A model generated the notes under the pieces. It made no database searches. It was not told where the DNA came from and saw only the letters and a program-made list of their open reading frames with translations. Of a DNA stretch of 64,000 nt, positions 27,712 through 36,876 are shown piece after piece; the stretch's first letter is position 1; each line of letters begins with the position of its first letter. The position numbers were made by a program, and so were the translations under genes. Source of the DNA: Polaribacter sp. ALD11 (GTDB taxonomy: Bacteria; Bacteroidota; Bacteroidia; Flavobacteriales; Flavobacteriaceae); the NCBI RefSeq assembly GCF_002831685.1, contig NZ_CP025119.1, forward strand, positions 1,399,001-1,463,000. The letters are read 5' to 3'.

Positions 27712-29880
27712 ATGAAGAAACTTGAGATACATTTTGAAAATTGTTATGGTATAAAAAAACTCCAGCATACTTTTGATTTTCAAAAATCGAAAGTTCAAAT
27801 TGTGTATGCCCCAAACGGAGCTATGAAATCTTCTTTTGCAAAAACACTTGAAGATATTTCCCTAGAACAGTTTTCTAAGGACAGAATTTTCACAGAAAGA
27901 GTTAATCATAGGTCCGTGCTTGTTGATGGTAAAGAAATTTCAAAAGATGAAATTTTTGTTATAAATAGAATGCAAGAAGTTGACTTTAAGGAAGCATCGA
28001 CCATATTAGCAAATGAGGTTTTAAAAAAAGAATACGATAAAATAAACACAAAACTTAAGGACACTAAGAGAGAAGTCATTAAAACAATTCAACCATATAT
28101 CGGACTAAAAGAAACTATTATAGAACAAACAATTGAAGCGATTTTTAAAACAGATTTTCTAAATATAATTGAAACTCGAAAAGAAGAAATTGAAGCGATT
28201 GAATCTCCAATTTATTCTAATATAATTTACAATGAAATATTCAATGACAAGGCAAATAATTTTTTGCAATCCAAATCATTCAATACAAAAATAAAAGAGT
28301 ATATAACCGTTTATGACAAGCTGGTAAATGAAAATACTACTTTTTTTAAAAAAGGAGATTTTAACCATAATAATGCCGATAACATTACTAAGTCCCTAAA
28401 AGATAATGGTTTTTTCAAAGCAGAACATAAAGTAAAAATTAAGGGTAAAGAAATTGCAGATATTACGGAGTTAGAAACTGTAGTTAAGGAAGAAAAGGAA
28501 AAGGTACTAAACAACCCAGAATTAACCTCTAAATTTAATGAAATAGATAAAGCACTTAATGCTAATAATGACCTTAGAAAATTTAGAGGTTACATTGAAA
28601 ACAATCAAGAAATTATAAAAGAATTTATCAATTTAGACAACTTCAAAAAGAAACTAATACTAAACTATATAGCAAACAATAAAAGCGAATTTAATGTATT
28701 CTTAAAACAAATTGAACAGACAAAGATTAGACGAAATGAAATCTCTATAGAGGCTAAAAAGGAACAATCAGATTGGATTAATGTTCTCGATATTTTTAAA
28801 AACAGATTTACAGTTCCATTTGAAATAAAAATTAATAACCAAGCAGATGTAATTCTTAAGAATGAACCAGCTTCATTAATTTTCACATACAAAGACGGTG
28901 CTTCTTCGAAGGATCTTGGAGGAACAGAAATTAAGGAAAGTTTAAGTACAGGAGAACAAAGAGTCTTTTATCTTTTAAATATTATTTTTCAAATAGAAAC
29001 AAAAAAGAAAACAACAATCAACCAACTTATTATCATTGATGATATTGCTGATTCTTTTGACTATAAAAACAAATATGCCATTATTGAGTATTTAAAAGAC
29101 ATTGCAGATGAAGATAGGTTTAAATTAATTATATTAACCCATAATTTTGATTTTTATAAAACAATAAAAAGCAGATTTGGAGGAAAAACAAATTATCAAG
29201 GAAACTGGAAATCTATAAAGAATATAGATGGTGTTTCATTAGTCGTAGGAGAGAAAAAAGATGTATTTCCTCAATTAAGAAGAGATTTTGCAACCTGCCA
29301 AAAATCTTTTATTTCTTGCATACCATTTGTTCGAAATCTAATAGAATATACTGTTGGAAAAGAAAACAAAAACTATTTAATTCTTACTTCATTGCTTCAC
29401 GTAAAACCCAAATACATACTTGGTAACATCAAAAACACTAAAGAACATACTTTAGGAGATGTCTTAAGTATATTTAATAAAGTTTTTGATTTAAACGAAA
29501 CTTTACCTGATACAAGTATAAAGGTTTTTGATTTAGCTATTTTAATCGCGGAAGATATTATTCAGAAAAATGAAGCTGTATTAGATTTAAAAGCTAAATT
29601 ATGCTTATCTATAGCAATAAGGTATAAAACTGAAGACTTTATAATTAATAAAGTTACAGACCAAGCATTCCATAGTAATATTCAAAAAAAAATAACAGGT
29701 AAAATTATTGATCAATATAAAAAAGAACTTCCTACTAATAAAAAAGAAATCGAAATTTTTGATAGAGTAAACTTAATGACAGCAGAAAACCTACATCTTA
29801 ATTCATTTATGTATGAACCACTAATGGATTTATCGGAAGATCACTTAAGAAAGCTCTACAAAGATGTAACAAAACTTTAA
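27712..29880 (+). CDS. Stand-alone AAA_13-type ATPase, possible anticodon-nuclease-like defence protein
   Basis: A 722-aa ABC-like ATPase. A degenerate Walker A, 'APNGAMKSS' (K39, S40; Met where the second Gly is usual), opens the protein. A long charged, partly coiled middle region follows (~100-370). The ABC signature 'LSTGEQ' starts at L411, and Walker B 'IIIDDIAD' has D443-D444. The C-terminal ~190 residues contain 'FVRNLIEY' (R541, E545) with histidines at 563 and 579, loosely recalling the Arg-Glu-His triad of PrrC/RloC anticodon nucleases. That part is inference. The gene stands alone between clpC and the DUF3095 gene, with ~130 bp of its own upstream region. Confidence 0.75.
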   Translation: MKKLEIHFENCYGIKKLQHTFDFQKSKVQIVYAPNGAMKSSFAKTLEDISLEQFSKDRIFTERVNHRSVLVDGKEISKDEIFVINRMQEVDFKEASTILANEVLKKEYDKINTKLKDTKREVIKTIQPYIGLKETIIEQTIEAIFKTDFLNIIETRKEEIEAIESPIYSNIIYNEIFNDKANNFLQSKSFNTKIKEYITVYDKLVNENTTFFKKGDFNHNNADNITKSLKDNGFFKAEHKVKIKGKEIADITELETVVKEEKEKVLNNPELTSKFNEIDKALNANNDLRKFRGYIENNQEIIKEFINLDNFKKKLILNYIANNKSEFNVFLKQIEQTKIRRNEISIEAKKEQSDWINVLDIFKNRFTVPFEIKINNQADVILKNEPASLIFTYKDGASSKDLGGTEIKESLSTGEQRVFYLLNIIFQIETKKKTTINQLIIIDDIADSFDYKNKYAIIEYLKDIADEDRFKLIILTHNFDFYKTIKSRFGGKTNYQGNWKSIKNIDGVSLVVGEKKDVFPQLRRDFATCQKSFISCIPFVRNLIEYTVGKENKNYLILTSLLHVKPKYILGNIKNTKEHTLGDVLSIFNKVFDLNETLPDTSIKVFDLAILIAEDIIQKNEAVLDLKAKLCLSIAIRYKTEDFIINKVTDQAFHSNIQKKITGKIIDQYKKELPTNKKEIEIFDRVNLMTAENLHLNSFMYEPLMDLSEDHLRKLYKDVTKL

Positions 29881-29938
29881 AACAAAAAAACTAATTTCGC
29901 TAATTACAGATTAAAAGAAGTAATTTGTAGTTGTAACA

Positions 29939-31099
29939 ATGGAGAATATAAAATATTACACGCAATTAAAAAAATCTAATAAAACGCTGGTCGATTTATT
30001 AGCGGATGAATCTGGTTTCTCTGAGATTCCGAATACTTGGCATGTAGTAGTTGTAGATATTAAAAACTCTACAAAAGCAGTTAATGAAGGCAAGCACCAT
30101 CAAGTAAACTTAACAGCAACCGGTGCAATTATATCCGTTTTAAATACCATTAGAAAAGAAAAAAAGAATATTGAAATTCCTTATTTCTTTGGTGGTGATG
30201 GAGCTACGTTTATTATTCCAACATTACTTCTCAAAAAAGTTACACTCGTTTTAGAAAACTATAGCCTTCACATTAAAAGAAATGTAAACCTAACACTTAG
30301 AGTTGGTTATGTTTCGATTCAGGATTTAGTTGATCAAAAAGCAAATTTAAAAATAGTTAAACATCAACTTACAGAGCAATTGGCAATTCCTATTGTACTA
30401 GGAAATGGCTTAAAGAAAGCAGAAGAAATTATTAAAAGTACTTTTATAGAAATAGATTCCGTTGGTTTTAAAGAAGATCTTTTAAACTTAGAAGGAATGG
30501 AATGTAGGTGGAAAGAAATCAATCCTACTCAGAATAAAAAGAAAGTTATTTGTTTGTTACTAGACGCTGTAAAAGAAACAGATCAGAAAGATGTTTATAG
30601 AGCTATTCTTACTAAAATGGATGCTATTTTCGGCACATTTAACAACAGGCAACCTATAAAGTCTAACAATCTAAAATTAAATTTTAGTATTTCTAAAATT
30701 TGGGAAGAAATGAAAATTAGTCTTGCCAATAAAAGCTTCCTTTACTTACTTAAAAATTGGATAGCTACACTTATAGGAAAATGGTATTTTAACATGTCTA
30801 AAAACGGAAAACAATACTTAAATCAAATAGGGCAGTTATCTCACACTTTTATGCTAGATGGCATGATCAATACAATTTTCACAGCAGAACAAAGCAAAAT
30901 AAACCTTTTTGAAACCTACTTAAATCAACTAGAAAAAGAAAATAAAATTGTTTATGGTATTCATGTAACACATGCATCTATAATGTCTTGCTACGTTTTA
31001 GACAGAAAAACAAAACACGCGCACTTTGTAGATGGAACAGAAGGTGGGTATACTTCTGCCGCAAAAATGTTCAAAACAAAATTAAAAGCATTGCATTAA
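29939..31099 (+). CDS. DUF3095 family protein (nucleotidyl-cyclase-like fold suspected)
   Basis: A 386-aa member of DUF3095: 'WHVVVVDIKNSTKAV' near residue 35, 'YFFGGDGATFIIP' near residue 80, and a C-terminal region with 'AHFVDGTEGGYTSAA'. The D-x-K-N-S-T and GGDG motifs resemble the metal-binding and turn motifs of class III nucleotidyl cyclases and GGDEF proteins, so nucleotide chemistry is possible. No enzymatic function is established to my knowledge. The gene has its own 58-bp leader with TAATTTG, one base short of the -7 consensus. Confidence 0.8.
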   Translation: MENIKYYTQLKKSNKTLVDLLADESGFSEIPNTWHVVVVDIKNSTKAVNEGKHHQVNLTATGAIISVLNTIRKEKKNIEIPYFFGGDGATFIIPTLLLKKVTLVLENYSLHIKRNVNLTLRVGYVSIQDLVDQKANLKIVKHQLTEQLAIPIVLGNGLKKAEEIIKSTFIEIDSVGFKEDLLNLEGMECRWKEINPTQNKKKVICLLLDAVKETDQKDVYRAILTKMDAIFGTFNNRQPIKSNNLKLNFSISKIWEEMKISLANKSFLYLLKNWIATLIGKWYFNMSKNGKQYLNQIGQLSHTFMLDGMINTIFTAEQSKINLFETYLNQLEKENKIVYGIHVTHASIMSCYVLDRKTKHAHFVDGTEGGYTSAAKMFKTKLKALH

Positions 31100-31254
31100 T
31101 CCTCAAATTCTTTCCTTCCCAAATCCTGGTTGCAGTCAAGAAAACCCATGAAACATAAATAATTCTAGAGTCAGAAAGTTTTAATAGCTGTATTCAAGAC
31201 TAAATCAATGTTAAAACTAACAAGAGATTAACACATTCTATTCTAATTAAATTT

Positions 31255-31262
31255 TATATTTG
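31255..31262 (+). promoter_or_regulatory. -7 promoter box of the thioredoxin-family lipoprotein gene
   Basis: TATATTTG fits TAnnTTTG, 22 bp before the start codon. No clear -33 TTG is seen. The preceding ~155 bp after the DUF3095 gene holds nothing else that I can identify. Confidence 0.5.
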
Positions 31263-31284
31263 TTTTAAATTATAATATTAAAAA

Positions 31285-32313
31285 ATGAAAAAAATAAGCA
31301 TTGTATTTTTTGCTGTGATAGCAATCGTTTCTTGTACGAAAGAACAAACAAAAGATTATCTCTCAGTATCAGGAAAATTAGAAAATAATAAAGATTCTAT
31401 TATTACTATATCCGGACAAAAAGGCCCTCTTAAGACGATTACTATAAATGCAGATGGTACTTTTAAAGATACTTTAAAAGTTGAAAAAGCAGATGTTTAT
31501 GTCTTTAGCACAAGTCAATCTAAAAGATCTCCCATCTATTTAAAAAATGGTTTCGACATTAAGATGAATGGTGATTCAGATAAATTTATGGAAAGTTTTG
31601 TGTTTTCTGGCAAAGGTGCTAACAATAGTAATTTTATGATTGCACAAATTGAGGAAAGTCAAAAAATTGGAAATCCTGCTTTAATTTTAGAGCTTGAAGA
31701 AAATGAATTTAAAGCCAAGTTAGAAAGTATTAAAAAAAGATATGATAGTATCTTAAATTCTTACGAAGACATCGACAGTTCTTTAGTTTCTAAAGTGAAC
31801 CAACAAACTACTCAAATGATGAATTACTTTAACCAAGCTTACAACAAAAACAAAGCAACGGCTAAAGGAACTCCTTCTCCTAAATTTGAAGATTACACAG
31901 ATTTTAAAGGTGGAAAAAAATCTTTAGACTCTTTTAAAGGTAAGTTTGTATATATAGATGTTTGGGCAACTTGGTGCGGACCTTGTATTCAACAAATTCC
32001 TTTTTTAAAGACTTTAGAAAAAGAATATCACGGAAAGAACATCGAATTTATTAGCCTTTCTACGGATGAATCTGGAAGAAGTGGTGGTTCTTGGGAAGCT
32101 GCAGAAAAAAAATGGAGAGATTTTGTAAAAGCTAAACAATTAACAGGAACTCAATTATGGGCTGGAAAAGATTTTTCTTTTCAACAAGCATATCAAATAA
32201 ACGCGATTCCTAGATTTATCTTAATAGACCCTCAAGGGAATATAGTAAGTGCAAATGCACCTAGACCTTCAGAGCCAAGATTGAAAGAACTATTTACTTC
32301 TTTAGGTATTTAG
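31285..32313 (+). CDS. TlpA-like thioredoxin-fold lipoprotein (DUF4369 type)
   Basis: 342 aa. A lipoprotein signal ends at C17 ('VIAIVSCTKEQ'). Residues ~25-120 form a DUF4369-like beta domain, followed by a helical linker and a thioredoxin domain with 'WATWCGPC' (C231, C234) and a cis-proline region 'NAIPRFILID'. It is probably a periplasmic-side thiol-disulfide oxidoreductase. It is monocistronic, with its own promoter box and terminator. Confidence 0.88.
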   Translation: MKKISIVFFAVIAIVSCTKEQTKDYLSVSGKLENNKDSIITISGQKGPLKTITINADGTFKDTLKVEKADVYVFSTSQSKRSPIYLKNGFDIKMNGDSDKFMESFVFSGKGANNSNFMIAQIEESQKIGNPALILELEENEFKAKLESIKKRYDSILNSYEDIDSSLVSKVNQQTTQMMNYFNQAYNKNKATAKGTPSPKFEDYTDFKGGKKSLDSFKGKFVYIDVWATWCGPCIQQIPFLKTLEKEYHGKNIEFISLSTDESGRSGGSWEAAEKKWRDFVKAKQLTGTQLWAGKDFSFQQAYQINAIPRFILIDPQGNIVSANAPRPSEPRLKELFTSLGI

Positions 32314-32332
32314 GATATTTAAATATAAGGCT

Positions 32333-32374
32333 AAAAAAAAGCGAAATTCATTAATTTGAATTTCGCTTTTTTTT
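32333..32374. terminator. Terminator of the thioredoxin lipoprotein gene
   Basis: Eighteen-bp arms built from A8-GCGAAATTCA and its complement, loop 32351-32356, with T8 at the end. It works on either strand. Confidence 0.92.
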
Positions 32375-32413
32375 ATTAAAATATTTAACTTAAGACCTGG
32401 ATGAAAATGGAAC

Positions 32414-32451
32414 AAAAAAGGCGAAATTTCATTTAGAATTTCGCCTTTTTT
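32414..32451. terminator. Second, related terminator (accA side)
   Basis: Arms 32414-32428 and 32437-32451 (A6-GGCGAAATT and complement), loop of 8 nt. Its core GCGAAATT matches the first terminator 40 bp away, suggesting a duplicated hairpin, one per convergent gene. Confidence 0.88.
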
Positions 32452-32472
32452 AGTAATAAGTGTCAAAAGATA

Positions 32473-33426
32473 TTATTCTTTGTAAACACCCATATTTGCA
32501 TATTTATCCATTCTTTTCGCTACTAAATCTTCTTCAGATAAATCTTTTAATTCGTTAAAAGCAAGAACTATTTGGTTTTGAACAGCTTCAAAAGCACCTT
32601 GTCTATCAGAATGTGCTCCACCAACTGGTTCTTTAATAATACCGTCTATCAGTTTCATTTTCTTCATGTCTGTTCCAGTTAGTTTTAAAGCCGCCGCAGC
32701 TTGTTCTTTAAACTCCCAACTTCTCCATAAAATAGATGAACAAGATTCAGGAGAAATAACAGTATACCAAGTATTTTCCATCATGTACACTCTATCTCCC
32801 ACTCCAATTCCTAAAGCTCCACCAGATGCTCCTTCACCAATAACTACTGTTATAATTGGTGTTTTTAAAATGGTCATTTCAAAAATATTTCTAGCAATTG
32901 CCTCTCCTTGTCCGCGTTCTTCCGCTTCTAAACCAGGGTAAGCTCCAGGTGTGTCTAATAAAGTAACCACAGGAATTCCGAATTTCTCTGCCATTTTCAT
33001 TAAACGCAATGCTTTTCTATATCCTTCAGGATTTGCCATTCCAAAATTTCTATACTGGCGTGTTTTGGTATTGTACCCCTTTTGTTGACCAATAAACATA
33101 TAAGATTGATCGCCAATTTTACCTAAACCACCAATCATTGCTTTATCATCACCAACATTTCTATCCCCATGAAGCTCCATAAAAGTATCTCCACAAATGG
33201 CTTTAATATAGTCTAAAGTATAAGGTCTATTTGGGTGTCTAGATAATTGTACACGTTGCCAAGGCGTTAAATTTTTGTATATATCTTTTCTAGCAGTTTC
33301 TAGTTTTTTTGCTATTTTCTTACAAGTAGCAGTAACATCTACTTCACTTTCTTCACCAATAATCTGGCATTTTTGCAGTTGATCTTGAAGCTCTTTTATT
33401 GGCATTTCAAATTCTAAATACTCCAT
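32473..33426 (-). CDS. accA: Acetyl-CoA carboxylase carboxyltransferase subunit alpha
   Basis: A 317-aa subunit that, with AccD, moves the carboxyl group from biotin to acetyl-CoA for fatty-acid synthesis. Typical length, with the crotonase-like core: '[14 protein letters not shown]', '[18 protein letters not shown]' and '[13 protein letters not shown]'. A TATGTTTG promoter box lies ~35 bp upstream. It is convergent with the thioredoxin lipoprotein gene. Confidence 0.95.
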   Translation of the reverse strand: MEYLEFEMPIKELQDQLQKCQIIGEESEVDVTATCKKIAKKLETARKDIYKNLTPWQRVQLSRHPNRPYTLDYIKAICGDTFMELHGDRNVGDDKAMIGGLGKIGDQSYMFIGQQKGYNTKTRQYRNFGMANPEGYRKALRLMKMAEKFGIPVVTLLDTPGAYPGLEAEERGQGEAIARNIFEMTILKTPIITVVIGEGASGGALGIGVGDRVYMMENTWYTVISPESCSSILWRSWEFKEQAAAALKLTGTDMKKMKLIDGIIKEPVGGAHSDRQGAFEAVQNQIVLAFNELKDLSEEDLVAKRMDKYANMGVYKE

Positions 33427-33460
33427 ATTGTAGTGATTTGATTTTAGTTGTTTGTAAGGA

Positions 33461-33468
33461 CAAACATA
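33461..33468 (-). promoter_or_regulatory. -7 promoter box of accA
   Basis: TATGTTTG on the minus strand fits TAnnTTTG and lies 34 bp from the accA start. No TTG is seen at -33. Confidence 0.45.
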
Positions 33469-33500
33469 CTATAAAATTTGCTTTTTCAGGTAAATTTAAC

Positions 33501-34415
33501 TTACTTTTTTCGCTTTAGCTTTTGTTGAAATTTCTCTTTTAAAGTACTTCTATTTTTAATAAGTCCGTTTAATAAAACTACAAACAATACAATAAAAGCA
33601 CCTAAATAAAAGGTATTGCTCATTTGTTCTTCATCACCAAAAATAAGCAAAGCTAAAATTATTGCATAAATAGGTTCTAAATTAATGGTAAGCATTACGG
33701 TGTATGGAGAAAGATACTTCATTACTTGTACAGAAGCAATAAATGCATACGCCGTACAAATACTACTTAATAATATAAGATATAACCAATCTGTTGTTGG
33801 CACCTGAAAGAAACTTATAGTAAAACCATTTGTAATCAACAAATACATTGTTATAAACACAACACCAAAAAATAATTGATAAAAGGAAATAGTATCTGCT
33901 GTATATTTTTTGATAAATAAACCATTTAAAACAGCAAATAAGGCTCCTAAAAAAGAAGCTATTAATGCATAAATAATACCTAATTTATACTGACTTTCGA
34001 AATTAAAAATAATATACAAACCACCAATTACAAGCAACCCTAAAAATATTTCTAATGTATTAATTTTTCTTTTAAAAAAGACAGGCTCTATTAATGATGC
34101 AAAAAAAGCACCTGTACTCATGGTTACCAAAGCTACCGATACATTAGAAACTTTTATTGCTTTAAAAAAGAAAACCCAATGTGTCGCAATAATTACTCCT
34201 GTAAAGAAAAATTTTATAAGTCCTTTTTTATCAACTTTAAATGATTTTTTCTTCCATAGAAAGTAAATAGCAATAAACACTACTGCCAATAACATTCTAT
34301 ACCAAACTAACGGAATTGCATCAATGGTTATTAAAGCGCCTAAAATTGCAGTAAAACCCCAAATAAAAACAATCAGATGAAGTAATAGATAATTTTTTAG
34401 TTTACTTTCTTGCAT
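33501..34415 (-). CDS. EamA-family (DMT) transporter
   Basis: 304 aa from the ATG at 34413-34415 ('MQESKLKNYLLLHLIVF'), chosen because it places the first membrane helix as in other EamA proteins; an upstream ATG at 34445 would add ten residues inside the permease gene. Ten hydrophobic segments in two EamA repeats are visible, with 'IWGFTAILG' in the first and 'PIYAIILALLIFGDE' in the second. Substrate unknown. The start overlaps the LptF/LptG-family gene by 14 bp, implying an operon with it and tgt. Confidence 0.88.
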   Translation of the reverse strand: MQESKLKNYLLLHLIVFIWGFTAILGALITIDAIPLVWYRMLLAVVFIAIYFLWKKKSFKVDKKGLIKFFFTGVIIATHWVFFFKAIKVSNVSVALVTMSTGAFFASLIEPVFFKRKINTLEIFLGLLVIGGLYIIFNFESQYKLGIIYALIASFLGALFAVLNGLFIKKYTADTISFYQLFFGVVFITMYLLITNGFTISFFQVPTTDWLYLILLSSICTAYAFIASVQVMKYLSPYTVMLTINLEPIYAIILALLIFGDEEQMSNTFYLGAFIVLFVVLLNGLIKNRSTLKEKFQQKLKRKK

Positions 34416-35493
34416 GGAAGTAAAGATAAATAGCGATAAGACCAAACATAATATTAGGTAGCCAAACGTAAGCTATCGCATTAACACCTGCAACAGAACC
34501 CAAAACTTCGCCCACTTTCATAAAGAAAACATACAAAAACATAATACCAACGCCCACTGCTAAGTTAACACCTGTACCACCTCTTCTTTTTCTAAAAGCC
34601 AGAGCAACTGCAATAATAGTAAGAATATAAGACGCTATTGGCAAGCTTGTTCTTTTATACAGTTCTACCAAATAGGCATTTAAATTTTTTACCCCTCTTT
34701 TTTTTGAAATATTTATAAATTTCAGCAATTCATCTGATGGCATTTCTTGTGCAAAAGCAGATTTGTAGATTAAATCTCTTGGTGTAAAATTAAATACAGT
34801 GTCTATTTTATTACCAGAGAAAATACTATCTCTATCTTTATACACTAAACGTTTTCTCCAGCGAGTTAAAGTAAATATAGAGTCTTTATCATTGAATCTT
34901 AAGTTATCTGCAGAAAGTTTCGATTTTAATTCTAAGCCATCATAAGTTTCTGAATTAAAATCATACCCTACATTTGTTTGTGTATTAAAACTTCTAATAA
35001 AAATATAGGTACTATCTGTAAGTTGCAAACTAAAGTCAGAAACGTACTTTAATTCGTTTTTTTGTCTATTGTTATTTATGTATGTACTTTCAAACTTTTT
35101 CCTAACCTTACTACTATTTGGCACCACATAATGATTCATTGCCAAAGAAAGTAGGGTAATTAAAGTTGCACCTACAAAATAAGGGTACAAGAAACGCGTA
35201 AATGAAACTTTTGCATTTGTAATCGCAATAATCTCTGTATTGTTAGAAAGCTTAGAAGTAAATAAAATTACAGCAATAAATAATGCCAAAGGCATAAACG
35301 TATTCGCATAATAGATAATGAAATTTATATAATAATCATTTAAAATTTCATCTAACTCCAAGTTTGGGTGTTCTAAAAAGTTATCTACTTTTTCAGAAAC
35401 ATCGATAGCAATTGCTATTGGAATTAAGATTAACAAGGTAAATAAAAATGTTACCAAGAATCTCTTTAATATGTACCAATCTATTATTTTCAA
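34402..35493 (-). CDS. LptF/LptG-family permease (lipopolysaccharide export)
   Basis: A 363-aa YjgP/YjgQ-type inner-membrane protein. Two N-terminal membrane segments ('FLVTFLFTLLILIPIAI' and one near 60-80), a third near 110, a periplasmic beta-jellyroll of ~140 residues, and three C-terminal segments. These proteins form the membrane core of the LptBFG ABC transporter that moves lipopolysaccharide toward LptC/A. LptF and LptG cannot be separated with certainty here; only one is present in the window. Position next to tgt is common in Bacteroidetes, as I recall it. Confidence 0.9.
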   Translation of the reverse strand: MKIIDWYILKRFLVTFLFTLLILIPIAIAIDVSEKVDNFLEHPNLELDEILNDYYINFIIYYANTFMPLALFIAVILFTSKLSNNTEIIAITNAKVSFTRFLYPYFVGATLITLLSLAMNHYVVPNSSKVRKKFESTYINNNRQKNELKYVSDFSLQLTDSTYIFIRSFNTQTNVGYDFNSETYDGLELKSKLSADNLRFNDKDSIFTLTRWRKRLVYKDRDSIFSGNKIDTVFNFTPRDLIYKSAFAQEMPSDELLKFINISKKRGVKNLNAYLVELYKRTSLPIASYILTIIAVALAFRKRRGGTGVNLAVGVGIMFLYVFFMKVGEVLGSVAGVNAIAYVWLPNIMFGLIAIYLYFHARK

Positions 35494-35560
35494 AAGAACA
35501 TCTTTCTAATTATTAAAAATTCCTCGTTCCAAAAACATGGAATAAAGAATGACAAAATAT

Positions 35561-36691
35561 TTATAACCTTTTGTCCATTTGTTTTACCATTTTATCTTTC
35601 CACTCTCTAAAATCTCCTGCTAAAATGTGCTTTCTTGCTTCTCTGGTTAACCAAACATAAAAACCTAAATTATGTATAGAAGCAATTTGCTTTCCTAGCA
35701 TTTCTTTGGCAGCAAATAAATGACGTAAATAGGCTTTTGAATACATGGTATCTACCCAGGTAATATCCATATCATCTATTGGAGAAAAATCATCTTCCCA
35801 CTTTTTATTTTTAATATTAATAGACCCGTGTGCGGTAAACAACATTCCGTTTCTTGCGTTTCTTGTTGGCATTACACAATCGAACATGTCAATACCCAAA
35901 GCAATATTCTCTAAAATATTAATTGGCGTACCAACTCCCATTAAATAACGTGGTTTGTCTTCTGGTAAAATTTCTGTAACAACTTCTGTCATTGCATACA
36001 TTTCTTCTGCTGGCTCACCTACAGAAAGACCACCAATTGCATTTGCTTGCTGACCAGAATTGGCTATATATTCCGCAGATTGTCTTCGTAAATCTTTATA
36101 TGTACTTCCTTGTACAATTGGCATAAAAGTTTGCTCAAAGCCATATTTAAATGGTGTTTTTTCTAAATGTTTTATGCACCTATCCAACCATCTATGTGTC
36201 ATATGCATAGATCTTTTTGCATAATTATAATCACAAGGATACGGTGTACATTCATCGAAAGCCATTATAATATCTGCTCCAATTGTACGCTGAGTTTCCA
36301 TAACATTTTCTGGTGTAAAAAAGTGCATAGAACCATCTATATGGCTTTTAAACTTTACGCCTTCTTCGTTAATTTTTCTTCTTCCAGAAAGTGAATATAC
36401 TTGGTAACCACCAGAATCTGTTAAAATATTACTATCCCAGTTCATAAATTTATGCAAACCACCAGCTTTTTCTAAAATTTCCATTCCTGGACGTAAGAAT
36501 AAGTGATAGGTATTTGCTAAAATAATATCTGGTTTTATTTCATTTTTTAATTCTGTTTGATGAACTCCTTTTACAGTTCCAACAGTTCCCACGGGCATAA
36601 AGATTGGTGTTTCAATCTCTCCATGATCAGTAGTTATAACTCCTGCTCTTGCCTTACTTTTTGGGTCGGTAATTTTTAGATCAAATTTCAT
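35561..36691 (-). CDS. tgt: Queuine tRNA-ribosyltransferase
   Basis: 376 aa from the ATG at 36689-36691. A TTG three codons upstream (36700) is possible but lies inside a promoter box, so it is rejected. Tgt exchanges guanine-34 for preQ1 in GUN-anticodon tRNAs. Visible: 'DSGGYQVYSL' with the catalytic aspartate near residue 90, 'GGLSVGEP' and 'YLMGVGTP'. The second catalytic aspartate is in 'DMFDCVMPTRNARNG'. The usual zinc-ligand cysteines (CxCxxC) are not seen; the C-terminus reads 'TWVDTMYSKAYLRHLF'. Bacteroidetes Tgt with substituted zinc ligands is plausible but unverified. Confidence 0.93.
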   Translation of the reverse strand: MKFDLKITDPKSKARAGVITTDHGEIETPIFMPVGTVGTVKGVHQTELKNEIKPDIILANTYHLFLRPGMEILEKAGGLHKFMNWDSNILTDSGGYQVYSLSGRRKINEEGVKFKSHIDGSMHFFTPENVMETQRTIGADIIMAFDECTPYPCDYNYAKRSMHMTHRWLDRCIKHLEKTPFKYGFEQTFMPIVQGSTYKDLRRQSAEYIANSGQQANAIGGLSVGEPAEEMYAMTEVVTEILPEDKPRYLMGVGTPINILENIALGIDMFDCVMPTRNARNGMLFTAHGSINIKNKKWEDDFSPIDDMDITWVDTMYSKAYLRHLFAAKEMLGKQIASIHNLGFYVWLTREARKHILAGDFREWKDKMVKQMDKRL

Positions 36692-36697
36692 TGTTGA

Positions 36698-36705
36698 CAA
36701 AGATA
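36698..36705 (-). promoter_or_regulatory. -7 promoter box overlapping the tgt start region
   Basis: TATCTTTG on the minus strand fits TAnnTTTG. It ends 6 bp before the tgt ATG, so a transcript from it would have almost no leader. Confidence 0.45.
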
Positions 36706-36785
36706 CTATTATTTAAGAATTGATAAATAAAATGAAGTGTTATAAAAAACGAAAAATATTGGTTACTTTTTGTTACCTAATAGGT

Positions 36786-36875
36786 GCGTTAAGGATTGAA
36801 ATGGAAATCCTTTTTTATTTGTTTAAATAAAAAAGATTGCAATGTAAAGCCTGACCTGAAAGGGAACGCCCAAAT
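36786..36875 (-). repeat. Dispersed intergenic repeat, copy 1 (after rluF)
   Basis: Conserved ends with a variable hairpin centre. On the plus strand it opens GCGTTAAGGATTG and closes AAAGCCTGACC, a mini-hairpin CCT-GAA-AGG, then GGGAACGCCCAAAT. The centre has a TTTTTTATTT/AAATAAAAAA stem. Read with the genes, it begins 1 bp after the rluF stop codon. Copy 2 at 43694-43790 has the same plan. Confidence 0.65.
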
Positions 36876-36876
36876 A

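Noticed and set aside
29902..29925. AATTAC/GTAATT inverted repeat before the DUF3095 gene
   Set aside because: Only 6 bp, AT-rich and without a T tract; expected by chance in this base composition.
36692..36700. TTG start giving Tgt three more residues
   Set aside because: The TTG lies inside the -7 box; the ATG at 36691 gives the usual N-terminus.
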